From NCBI GenBank assembly GCA_966211305.1, contig CBIHPC010000171.1:1-13109 (forward strand): a DNA stretch of 13,109 nucleotides, read 5' to 3'. Below are positions 6,882 through 13,109 of the stretch, one piece after another (position 1 is the first letter of the stretch; the number at the start of each line of letters is the position of its first letter). This stretch comes from Niastella sp966211305. GTDB taxonomy: Bacteria > Bacteroidota > Bacteroidia > Chitinophagales > Chitinophagaceae. The position numbers and the translations under genes were made by a program. The notes beneath the pieces were generated by a model that was given only the letters and a program-made list of their open reading frames with translations, was not told the DNA's origin and made no database searches.

Positions 6882-8081
6882 TTGAACGAATTTAAAGACT
6901 TCCTGAATGCTGTTCCTGGCTTAAGCCAACCCAGCCCGGTGATCCCCGGCGATGGTGGGCAGGTATTGGAAGTTGCAGAGGAACTCATGGAGGTGGATAA
7001 AATGGACCTCGAAAGTCCGGGTGCTGATCCATCTCAGGAACTGGCCGACTTAGCGGCCGAGTCTGACGAATTCGGCGAAGGGCCGGATACAGGGGAAGCA
7101 GACGATCTGATATTGGGTCCGGTACAGAGAGATCTGCCATTAACCAGGCCCACTACGCTTACCTATGCTGCTGAGCGTTACTATATGGACATTCGGGACG
7201 GTTTTCGCATTACTGCCCGCGGCCGCCTCTTTGTAGAAGGGGCGCATGTACGTTATCAAATACTGCATGGTTATCTGGTCAAGCACGCTGCAATATATGG
7301 TGAGGTGGACCTCTTTGATGTGAGTGATAAGTGGTTAAAGGGATTTGTTCACTTCCTGCACCACCAAAACCTTTCGCTGAATACCGTGGCCGGGTACGTG
7401 GACAATTTGCATGCGATGCTCCGAAACTATGCTACCGACGGACTTCTATTGCCGAAGCTAACCGTTCGGGTCCATCCCGAAGCCAGCAATTTTGTCTACA
7501 ACTCGGAAGATGAATTGGAAATGCTGCTGAATGCTGGCTTTAGTCACCAGGCACTTGCGATAGCGAGGGATATTTTTGTCATGCAAAGCTACCTGGGGTT
7601 TCGCGTGGCTACCCTCCAAAAATTCTTGCGCGAACCTCAGTTGTATTTGATCCAACACAAGGACCGCTGGCTGATTCATATACGTACGAATAAAACCGGG
7701 GCGCTCGTAACCGTGCCGGTTAAACGCATCGTTCTTCAAATTTTGCAGCGGTGGAATTATTCGTTCGAACCGGCCTATTATGAACGTTACTATAATACCC
7801 TGATTAAGATGATGGCGCGCGAAGCGGGCCTTACTCGGCCGGTAGCTTACTCGATGATGTATGGTAACAAGCGCAAAGAGTTCAGGGACGAAAAGTGGGA
7901 ACTGATGGCCAGTCATACCGCCCGCCGGAATTTCGCAACAAATGCCTATCTGGCAGGCGTTCCGGTGGAACACATCATGCGGATTACGGGGCATACAACA
8001 AGGGAAGCCTTCATGCGCTACATCCGCTGCGAGAGCATCGAGGTGGCGATCGCCATGTTGCAACACAAGTATTTTAGTTGA
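6882..8081 (+). CDS. Tyrosine recombinase / phage-type integrase with acidic N-terminal extension
   Basis: This site-specific recombinase cuts and rejoins DNA through a covalent phosphotyrosine. The complete catalytic set is visible: R241 (YLGFRVATL), K271 in the beta hairpin (NKTGALVTV), H345-x-x-R348 (SHTARR), H371 (ITGHTTR) and nucleophile Y380 (FMRYIR). Residues about 90-200 hold the SAM-like N-terminal core-binding domain (YEVDLF-like linker, then a helical FVHFLHHQNLSLNTVAGY segment). Residues 1-85 are unusual: highly acidic and low in complexity, with many D, E, G and P. The frame has an in-frame TAA at 6855-6857, so the start must lie after it; TTG at 6882 is the first candidate and the first in-frame ATG is at 6990. 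Overall size and style match Bacteroidota integrases of mobile elements. No att sites were found, so it could equally be a resident invertase or resolvase-like enzyme. Confidence 0.9.
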   Translation: MNEFKDFLNAVPGLSQPSPVIPGDGGQVLEVAEELMEVDKMDLESPGADPSQELADLAAESDEFGEGPDTGEADDLILGPVQRDLPLTRPTTLTYAAERYYMDIRDGFRITARGRLFVEGAHVRYQILHGYLVKHAAIYGEVDLFDVSDKWLKGFVHFLHHQNLSLNTVAGYVDNLHAMLRNYATDGLLLPKLTVRVHPEASNFVYNSEDELEMLLNAGFSHQALAIARDIFVMQSYLGFRVATLQKFLREPQLYLIQHKDRWLIHIRTNKTGALVTVPVKRIVLQILQRWNYSFEPAYYERYYNTLIKMMAREAGLTRPVAYSMMYGNKRKEFRDEKWELMASHTARRNFATNAYLAGVPVEHIMRITGHTTREAFMRYIRCESIEVAIAMLQHKYFS

Positions 8082-8151
8082 CGTGGAATCATTCAGTGTT
8101 AGGCAAAGGGCAGTCGTATCCCGGTGCCTCCTTTCACTATTGAATCCCTGC

Positions 8152-8168
8152 AATCCGTCAGGATTTTT
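8152..8168 (+). terminator. Weak candidate terminator after the recombinase
   Basis: AATCC (8152-8156) pairs with GGATT (8161-8165) over the loop GTCA, and the 3' arm runs into TTT, giving five consecutive T residues. It lies about 70 bases after the recombinase stop. The stem is only 5 bp and AT-containing, so this is a low-confidence call. Confidence 0.25.
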
Positions 8169-8361
8169 GATGCCCTCGTCAGTTTCCCCTGCACAAGCCG
8201 GGACAATTTCTCTATTTTATGGCTGTAACAAAATTGGTTCGGGAGCATTTCGGCTCAACGCGTTCGTTTTCGTGTTTGTGCCGTTCCTGCGCTCTACCCA
8301 TATGGGTTTTCGGTTAAGGCTTTTGTTGGAGCGATAAAACGTGCCCCGTTGCATTGGATGA

Positions 8362-8383
8362 ACGGCCCTCGCTGCAGGGCCGT
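8362..8383. repeat. 8-bp perfect inverted repeat (hairpin)
   Basis: ACGGCCCT (8362-8369) pairs with AGGGCCGT (8376-8383) over the loop CGCTGC. The stem is stable and GC-rich but is followed by mixed sequence rather than a T-run. It could be a transcript end structure or a dyad site in the region between the recombinase and the Crp/Fnr gene. Confidence 0.4.
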
Positions 8384-8590
8384 CTGCTTCCGGTGCTTGT
8401 CGGATCAGTTCGAACCCGATTTTTAACCATTGCCTTAACCCTTATGCGTTTATTCATTTCTTCCCTCCCTGTTATCCGGTGCATCTACCTATTAGACCGG
8501 GCCTGGCGCTATTAGCGCACGGGCGCCTATAACCGACGCTTCCAATTGACACGTAGTAACACCCCAATTGCGATACTAAAATGCGATTCT

Positions 8591-9157
8591 ATGGAAGAGT
8601 TGCTGAAGATCATCAGCGCGATTTATCCCATATCCGGTGAGCTGGCTGACTACTTACAGCGGCATGTGAAGCAAGCGACATATAAAAAGGGCAGCTATCT
8701 GCTCCGGGAAGGCCAGGTATCGCGCCGGGCGAACTTTGTACGGCAGGGTCTGCTCCGGTCCTTTTATATAGAAGCCGGCCAGGAATTTACGGTAGGCTTT
8801 TTTCCAGAAGGGGAGGTTTCCATTTCTGTGGCGAGTTTCGACAGCCAGACGCCTTCTACGCAGTATGTGGAAGCGCTGGAAGACAGTTTGATCTATTACC
8901 TGGAGCGCCAGGACATACTCCACCTTTTTGCGCATTTTCCCGAGGCCGACAAGATCGGACGGATCATCTTTTACCGGGCGGCCGGTACTTATACGGAGCA
9001 CCTTAATAAAATGAAAATGCTCACGGCAGCCGAACGTTATGCCTGGTTTGTAAAACAGCATGCTGACGTGGTATTGAGAGCGCCCGCCAAACATGTCGCC
9101 TCCTTCCTGGGCATCGCCGAATCGACGCTGAGCCGGCTGAAGGGCAGGCGCTGGTAG
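8591..9157 (+). CDS. Crp/Fnr family transcriptional regulator
   Basis: From the ATG at 8591 the protein has 188 residues; a TTG at 8546 is also in frame and would add 15 residues of no family character. Residues about 20-115 are the cyclic-nucleotide-binding-like beta roll (KGSYLLREGQVSRRANFVRQ, then VGFFPEGE). A dimerisation helix and the segment LTAAERYAWFVKQH follow, which correspond to the SAEERY motif common in Bacteroidota members. The C-terminus carries a short helix-turn-helix, VASFLGIAESTLSRLKGRRW, whose recognition helix is at the very end. This truncated winged helix is normal for Bacteroidota Crp/Fnr proteins and is not a sign of decay. There are no cysteines arranged for an Fnr iron-sulfur cluster. 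The effector is unknown. It stands alone, 209 bases before the LuxR-type gene. Confidence 0.9.
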   Translation: MEELLKIISAIYPISGELADYLQRHVKQATYKKGSYLLREGQVSRRANFVRQGLLRSFYIEAGQEFTVGFFPEGEVSISVASFDSQTPSTQYVEALEDSLIYYLERQDILHLFAHFPEADKIGRIIFYRAAGTYTEHLNKMKMLTAAERYAWFVKQHADVVLRAPAKHVASFLGIAESTLSRLKGRRW

Positions 9158-9243
9158 CCGGGCAGGACGCGCGTGCACCTGCAACCTGCGTGTCCGTTCA
9201 GTTACCCATAGCAGGAAGGAGAGGGAATAGCCCCATCGAATTT

Positions 9244-9259
9244 CTTGCTTTTTAGCAAG
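9244..9259. repeat. 6-bp hairpin with TTTT loop
   Basis: CTTGCT (9244-9249) pairs perfectly with AGCAAG (9254-9259) over TTTT, between the Crp/Fnr stop and the LuxR-type start. No T-run follows, so a terminator role is uncertain. Confidence 0.3.
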
Positions 9260-9366
9260 TGCTGGCAAGGCCACGGGTTGTAATTTACATCTGGTAGAGC
9301 AGTTGTATAGCGCACCCAGTGAATCGGAGGGGCCGGCCTGGTAAAACCGTAGCGGTTAACCATACC

Positions 9367-9711
9367 ATGCAGTACGTATATATTTTTTTGGTTCAACCCG
9401 GCGAAAAACCTCGTTTTTGCGATGACCACACTGAAGAACTGGTTCGTTCCGCATTAGAGCAAGTGCGGCAACTAAAGCCCGGCTCTCCGAGTACGGATCA
9501 CCGGGCGTTTGAAGAAAATTGCCGCCGCTTCCAGTTGACAAATCGTGAAATAGAAATTGCCAAATGGGCCTGCCAGGGGCTGAGCTACCGGGATATCGGC
9601 AGCCGGTTGTTCATTTCAAAACGGACGGTTGGCAAACACATGCAACACGTCTTTGAAAAACTGGGGGTGGCCAATAAAATTGAGCTCACGAACCTGTTAC
9701 GGGTATCGTGA
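9367..9711 (+). CDS. Small LuxR-type helix-turn-helix regulator
   Basis: I choose the ATG at 9367, giving 114 residues; a GTG at 9319 is in frame and would add 16 residues. Residues 57-112 are a complete LuxR/GerE DNA-binding domain: LTNREIEIAKWACQGLSYRD, then IGSRLFISKRTVGKHMQHVF as the scaffold and recognition helices, then EKLGVANKIELTNLL. The 56 residues before it are too short for a receiver, PAS or autoinducer-binding domain and match none that I recognise; the N-terminus MQYVYIFLV is hydrophobic but probably a buried strand. No sensor domain is found upstream in any frame. It could act as an unphosphorylated regulator or be modulated by partners. The stop lies 4 bases from the stop of the convergent histidine kinase gene. 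Confidence 0.85.
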   Translation: MQYVYIFLVQPGEKPRFCDDHTEELVRSALEQVRQLKPGSPSTDHRAFEENCRRFQLTNREIEIAKWACQGLSYRDIGSRLFISKRTVGKHMQHVFEKLGVANKIELTNLLRVS

Positions 9712-9715
9712 ATGA

Positions 9716-11608
9716 TCAGGCTGCAGCCTGTGCCTGAAAACCCTCTTTACGCCGCTTCTGGTAGGGGATCACGAGTTCTACCTTCAGGCCCTGCCCCAAG
9801 CCGGCGGTCTTCTTATCTGTAATCTGCAACCGCGCGGGCCGGCGCAGCCGCTTTCCCAGGATCTTCAGACGTTCTTCCGTTATGATCGTTGCCGACGACC
9901 GGTGCCCCTTGGGCGTTACGACTTCTTTAAGCCCGACGCCGTTATCTTCGATCGTCACCCGTAAGGTGTGGCTATCGCAGGCAATGCGGACCGAGATTAA
10001 ACCTTTATAGCCCGGTGGAAAGCCGTGCAGAATAGCGTTCTCGACAAAGGGCTGCATGAGCATGGGCGGGATGAAAACATCGTAGTCGTCCGGCTCACCT
10101 GTTACCTCTACTCTATATTCGAAACGGCCATCGAGGTGGATTTCCTGTAGGTATAAAAAGCTCTCCAAAGCAGCAACCTCATCCTTTAAAGAGGCATAGC
10201 TGTAGCCCGCATTTTCCAGGCTGAGGCGCAACAGACGGGAAAACTGGGTTACGTATTCATCGGCCTTTTCATACAGGCCCTCCCGAATGAAGGATTGCAG
10301 GACACTGAGCAAGTTGAAAACCAAATGCGGGTCCATGCGCGACCGCAGGAGTTGTTGAGTCAGTTCGGCTTCCCGTACCTGCATCTGAAGTTGGCGGCGT
10401 CTCCACGTTAGGAAAACGATAACGCCGCTTAGCACGCCGGCGGCGATGATGGCAACGATAATAATCTGTTGCTGGCGGTTGATCTTAGCTTGGGCCTCGT
10501 TTTCAAAAGCCAGCGATTTAATCTCTTCGTCTTTCGACTTTACCTTGTATTGGGTTTCCAGTTCCCGGGCCTGCAATAATATGGACGAGTCTACTTCTAC
10601 ACCATAGTAGGCGTATGCCGAATCAAGTGACGCATAGGCTTCGGTCGCCCGGCCTTGTAAATTCAGGTTCAAGGCCCGGGCATGCCAGATTCGTTTGATC
10701 AGTTCCCAGTCCTTGGCAGGTGCGGCCAGCGTCATGGCGCTATCCAGGTAACGAATGGCGGTCCCATATTCCTTCAGGTGCCGGTAGGTGGCGGCGAGGT
10801 TAAAATAGGAAAGGGCGTCCATTTGCCCGATCTCCTGGTTGATGGCCGCGGCTTTCAATTGGTAGTATAGTCCTTCCCGGTAGCGCTGCTTGTTGGTCAG
10901 GTTGATACCGAGGTTTTCGTATTTGACGGCATTAAAATAGGGGCTGGAAAAGGTGGTGTCTTTTTCCATCGCCTTATAAAACAGGATGGCCGAGTCAATT
11001 TCCCCGATTTTGCCATAATAGCTGCCGATATTGTTTGCGAAGACCGTTTTGTGTGCCGGCTGTTTGCTGTAGCGCCATCCTTCAAACAGGTAAAACCGCT
11101 GCATGGTGAGATCGCCGATTTTAGAGTAAATCTCCGCAAGCCTTAAGCAGATGAGGGGCAGACCGGCGGTATCTATTTTTTTGGCCATGTGATAGGCATC
11201 CCGGGCAAACTTCAGGGCCGAATCGTTCAAATTTTGCTCCTTTAGTACGTCGGCAAGCTGCGTTTGGGCCGCAATGATCTCGCGTTGAGCGGTATCCGTT
11301 TGCTGGGCCAGCTTCAGGGCTTCGCTTCCGAAGTAATAAGCGCTGTCGAAACTTTCCTGCATGGTTTTTTGCGCGGTTTTGGCGCGCAGCCAAGCGCCCG
11401 TCAGGCGCTCATGATCGATTTTGTCCACGAAAGGTTTTAGACTGTCGAGTACGGCTCCCGCTTTCTCCGGTTCTCGATTGCGCAGATGGGGGTTGACGCT
11501 GTTGCGTAAAAGCGTGACCAGCGAATCGACACCGGCGGGGGTGGGCTCGGGCTGTTTGGGGCTGTTGCAACAGGCGAACAGGAGCCCTAAGATGATAAGA
11601 CGATACAT
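9716..11608 (-). CDS. TPR-containing sensor histidine kinase, LytS/His_kinase family
   Basis: The start is the ATG at 11608, which gives a signal sequence MYRLIILGLLFAC with a lipobox-like C13; the frame upstream (to 11686) only overlaps the preceding gene. The protein has 630 residues. Residues about 30-360 are tetratricopeptide-like helical repeats and should lie outside the cytoplasmic membrane as the sensory region. A coiled segment is followed by a membrane helix at about 382-402 and then a His_kinase (PF06580) dimerisation domain with H428 in RSRMDPHLVFN. An HATPase follows, with N-box PPMLMQPFVENAILHG and G-box DNGVG. Bacteroidota kinases of this type pair with LytTR regulators, and the LytTR gene is directly upstream, 10 bases away, in the same operon. 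The H-box reads DPHLVFN instead of the usual NPHFLFN, which keeps the histidine and the asparagine. The signal sensed is unknown. Confidence 0.93.
   Translation of the reverse strand: MYRLIILGLLFACCNSPKQPEPTPAGVDSLVTLLRNSVNPHLRNREPEKAGAVLDSLKPFVDKIDHERLTGAWLRAKTAQKTMQESFDSAYYFGSEALKLAQQTDTAQREIIAAQTQLADVLKEQNLNDSALKFARDAYHMAKKIDTAGLPLICLRLAEIYSKIGDLTMQRFYLFEGWRYSKQPAHKTVFANNIGSYYGKIGEIDSAILFYKAMEKDTTFSSPYFNAVKYENLGINLTNKQRYREGLYYQLKAAAINQEIGQMDALSYFNLAATYRHLKEYGTAIRYLDSAMTLAAPAKDWELIKRIWHARALNLNLQGRATEAYASLDSAYAYYGVEVDSSILLQARELETQYKVKSKDEEIKSLAFENEAQAKINRQQQIIIVAIIAAGVLSGVIVFLTWRRRQLQMQVREAELTQQLLRSRMDPHLVFNLLSVLQSFIREGLYEKADEYVTQFSRLLRLSLENAGYSYASLKDEVAALESFLYLQEIHLDGRFEYRVEVTGEPDDYDVFIPPMLMQPFVENAILHGFPPGYKGLISVRIACDSHTLRVTIEDNGVGLKEVVTPKGHRSSATIITEERLKILGKRLRRPARLQITDKKTAGLGQGLKVELVIPYQKRRKEGFQAQAAA
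9717..9730. repeat. 14-bp perfect palindrome at the convergent gene ends
   Basis: CAGGCTGCAGCCTG is self-complementary. It covers the last codons of the histidine kinase and starts 6 bases beyond the LuxR-type stop. As RNA it gives a 5-bp stem with loop TGCA on both transcripts. No other terminator candidate lies between the two convergent genes, so it may serve both, but there is no T-run. Confidence 0.35.
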
Positions 11609-11618
11609 AGGGAAAGTA

Positions 11619-12359
11619 TTAAAAGCTGCTGAAAAAATCATTGACAACGTTCCGGCGCCGCCAGGCGACCGGTATCTGCATTCCACCTTTTAAGATCAGA
11701 AGTAAATCATCCCTCCGATAAAATTCGACATAATGGTGGTTAACGATATAGGATTGGTGTGGTCGAAGAAACCAGCTTTTCGGCAAGGTTTCATCGTAGT
11801 GCTTCAGGTGCTTCGACGTGAGTACCTTCCGGCCATCGGTCAGGAAGAAGGTGGTATATTCCGCCTCGCCGTGGCAATAGAGAATGTCCGAAAAATCTAC
11901 GGCTTGCCAATAGTCGGTGGATCGGAGTACGATCCGATGTTGGGTATCGGTCCTTTTTAAGGCTTCGTAGATGAGCTCGATAGGCATCGGCGCGGCGTGC
12001 ACCGCCTTTTCTAATGCCTGCTTCAGTTCGGTGCGATCCACGGGTTTCAGGAGATAGTCAATCGCGTCCACTTTAATGGCCCGAATGGCGTGCTCCCTGG
12101 AGCCGGTAAGGAAAATGATCTTGAAGGATAGTTTCGGAAATTTATCAAGTATGTCGAAGGCGTCCCCGTCTCCTAAGCTGACATCCAGCACAACAATATC
12201 GGGAGCAGTGGTTATGATTAATTCAATGGCTTCCTGAACGGAGCCACAGGAACCCACAACCGTAAAGCCTGCCTGTTGCTTTACCAGGTCTTCTACACTC
12301 TTGCGAATCCGCGCTTGGTCCTCAACGATTATCACCTTGGCCGGTGAGGATAAAATCAT
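11619..12359 (-). CDS. LytTR family response regulator
   Basis: The ATG at 12359 gives 246 residues; a TTG two codons upstream is an unlikely start. Residues 7-125 are a receiver domain with acidic E13-D14, phospho-acceptor D59 in IVVLDVSLGDG, T85 in IIFLTGS and K105 in YLLKPVD. Residues about 143-245 are a LytTR DNA-binding domain (RIVLRSTDYWQAVDFSDILY, then FFLTDGRKVLTSKHLK, then FLRPHQSYIVNHHYV). The gene is the first of a two-gene operon with the TPR histidine kinase, which is its evident phosphodonor. LytTR regulators bind DNA through loops from a beta fold instead of an HTH and commonly control membrane or cell-surface genes and their own operon. The upstream DNA holds repeated dyads (see 12396-12422), which makes autoregulation plausible but untested. 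Confidence 0.95.
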   Translation of the reverse strand: MILSSPAKVIIVEDQARIRKSVEDLVKQQAGFTVVGSCGSVQEAIELIITTAPDIVVLDVSLGDGDAFDILDKFPKLSFKIIFLTGSREHAIRAIKVDAIDYLLKPVDRTELKQALEKAVHAAPMPIELIYEALKRTDTQHRIVLRSTDYWQAVDFSDILYCHGEAEYTTFFLTDGRKVLTSKHLKHYDETLPKSWFLRPHQSYIVNHHYVEFYRRDDLLLILKGGMQIPVAWRRRNVVNDFFSSF

Positions 12360-12395
12360 GGTCAAAAGGGTTTCATGTATAAAAATAGAGATTTA

Positions 12396-12422
12396 TACTA
12401 TACATTTCGTTTGTGTATAGTA
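12396..12422. promoter_or_regulatory. 9-bp inverted repeat upstream of the LytTR operon, candidate operator
   Basis: TACTATACA (12396-12404) and TGTATAGTA (12414-12422) are perfect inverted arms around a 9-base spacer, 37 bases upstream of the LytTR start codon. A second TGTAT at 12376-12380 lies closer to the gene, and a further dyad lies at 12565-12587. The position fits promoter-proximal regulation of the two-component operon. Known LytTR sites are mostly direct repeats, so another regulator is possible. Confidence 0.45.
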
Positions 12423-12564
12423 GTGATAAGGTGTTTGTTGTCTGTATTTACTGATTCCCTTTGAAACGAATTTTAACTGCCCTAGCGCGTTTTTGGAGTT
12501 ATATCTAACGGATATTAAGTCACCCGCGAAGTGTTCGAATCTTAATTAAATTGGATAAGAATTA

Positions 12565-12587
12565 AATACAATATCGGACTTTGTATT
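12565..12587. repeat. 7-bp inverted repeat with the same ATACA/TGTAT core
   Basis: AATACAA (12565-12571) and TTGTATT (12581-12587) are perfect arms around a 9-base spacer. The core ATACA...TGTAT is shared with the dyad at 12396-12422. It lies in the AT-rich intergenic DNA between the two-component operon and the gene that starts at 12851. Confidence 0.35.
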
Positions 12588-12850
12588 AGTAACCTTTAAC
12601 ATAGGAGTAGACTTTAAGAATTGTTTAGGAATTGGCGTTTGGCCAATGACCGACAGGGATAGGTACGTGTACGTATAAAAATCCGTTGGGTTGCGTATAG
12701 GATTTCTTTGCAATGATTTGGAAATTTGATCCGGCGTTGCCTCTCCCCATAAATTCAATAGACTTTCTAAAATTATCCTGTCTGAAAGGTAGACTTAGCA
12801 AGATTTCTTTAGGCCACGCTTGTGTTTGACGAAGAAGTAGAAAGGGCACT

Positions 12851-13109
12851 ATGGACAATCATAAAGGAGCGATATGGAAGAATTTTATCCGCAGTGAGAT
12901 TGCACCGGCGCGACTTTTAAACGGGATGCCGGAAAGCGCGGATATTTCCCCGTATGTCCAATCGTCCGCCCAGGCCCGGGATGAATTTATAGACGGTTTG
13001 TTGACAGAGGCCGCCGCCTGCAGGGACGAAGCGCAGCTAACCGGAATGGTGCGCCGCTACCAGGCACTCGTTTGCATTTGGATGGATCAGGTGCACGGTT
13101 ATGGCCAGG
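12851..13109 (+). CDS. Unrecognised protein, 5' part only (runs off the window)
   Basis: An ATG at 12851, preceded by AAAGGG and by an in-frame TGA at 12827-12829, opens a frame that stays open to the last base, giving 86 residues so far. The visible part has no signal peptide or membrane helix; it starts MDNHKGAIWKNFIRSEIAPA and continues as a largely helical, soluble sequence with a late segment MVRRYQALVCIWMDQVHGYG. Base composition rises to GC-rich, coding-like sequence exactly where the frame begins, which supports a real gene. I do not recognise the family. It is divergent from the two-component operon and may share its regulatory region. Confidence 0.6.
   Translation, partial: MDNHKGAIWKNFIRSEIAPARLLNGMPESADISPYVQSSAQARDEFIDGLLTEAAACRDEAQLTGMVRRYQALVCIWMDQVHGYGQ

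Larger units (their letters stand above)
8082..8590. other. 509-bp intergenic region between recombinase and Crp/Fnr gene
   Basis: I see no credible gene: the + strand frame running from within the recombinase to 8337 has no recognisable protein features. The region holds a weak terminator-like hairpin at 8152-8168, an 8-bp stem hairpin at 8362-8383 and a short dyad GCGCT-ATT-AGCGC at 8506-8518, about 73 bases before the Crp/Fnr start. The promoter of the Crp/Fnr gene must lie here, but I could not place it with confidence. Confidence 0.5.
12360..12850. other. 491-bp AT-rich intergenic region between divergent genes
   Basis: This stretch separates the - strand LytTR operon from the + strand gene starting at 12851, so it must carry promoters for both. 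Two - strand open frames (12546-12758 and 12625-12858) lack recognisable domains and overlap each other. Apart from the ATACA/TGTAT dyads I see nothing further that I can name. Confidence 0.5.

Noticed and set aside
7458..8153. 231-residue open frame on the - strand antisense to the recombinase
   Set aside because: The + strand frame carries the full R-K-HxxR-H-Y catalytic set, so this is its shadow; the - strand translation shows no domain.
8546..8590. TTGACA at 8546 with TACTAAAAT downstream, resembling a sigma-70 promoter
   Set aside because: The gap of about 22 bases between the boxes is too long, and Bacteroidota use a different promoter consensus (TTTG / TAnnTTTG).
8654..9274. 206-residue open frame on the - strand over the Crp/Fnr gene
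   Set aside because: It mirrors a clear Crp/Fnr protein and has no recognisable features of its own.
12546..12858. Two overlapping - strand frames that together might be a frameshifted gene remnant
   Set aside because: Neither frame nor their join gives a protein I recognise; the starts are non-ATG and the region is AT-rich intergenic DNA. A decayed gene cannot be excluded but is not supported.
1..13109. CRISPR array, tRNA or rRNA genes
   Set aside because: No regularly spaced repeats, cloverleaf-like segments or rRNA signatures were seen on either strand by reading; a covariance search would be needed to exclude a tRNA formally.

Overview
The window looks like the chromosome of a Bacteroidota bacterium, most likely from the Chitinophagaceae or a close relative. 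The evidence is a SusD/RagB nutrient-uptake lipoprotein, a FecR C-terminal-like domain, a TPR-containing LytS-type histidine kinase paired with a LytTR regulator, a short Crp/Fnr regulator of the Bacteroidota type, and the absence of strong Shine-Dalgarno sequences. No rRNA, tRNA or CRISPR array was seen.

Layout. (1) 1-2255, + strand: the 3' part of a susD-type gene, then a secreted protein ending in a domain like the periplasmic C-terminal domain of FecR anti-sigma factors. (2) 2374-4504, + strand, visibly AT-richer: a small outer-membrane beta-barrel protein, an orphan single-domain response regulator and a lipoprotein of unknown function. (3) 4572-8081, + strand: a small stand-alone HNH-type nuclease, a 547-bp gene-poor stretch with several inverted repeats, an unrecognised 419-residue protein and a complete tyrosine recombinase with an unusual acidic N-terminal extension. 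This part has the look of accessory or mobile DNA, although no element ends were found. (4) 8591-9711, + strand: a Crp/Fnr regulator and a small LuxR-type HTH protein. (5) 12359-9716, - strand: a two-component operon, LytTR response regulator first and TPR histidine kinase second, converging on the LuxR gene with only 4 bases between the stop codons. (6) 12360-12850: AT-rich intergenic DNA with repeated ATACA/TGTAT half-sites upstream of the operon, then the 5' end of an unrecognised + strand gene that runs out of the window.

How the genes may work together. The susD gene and its secreted neighbour probably belong to a TonB-dependent uptake locus whose SusC partner lies off the left edge. The LytTR/LytS pair is a self-contained signalling operon. 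The recombinase and the 419-residue protein share strand and neighbourhood and could be one mobile module, but this is inference. The points most worth following up are the free-standing secreted FecR_C-like domain, the 419-residue protein beside the recombinase, and the dyad cluster in front of the two-component operon.
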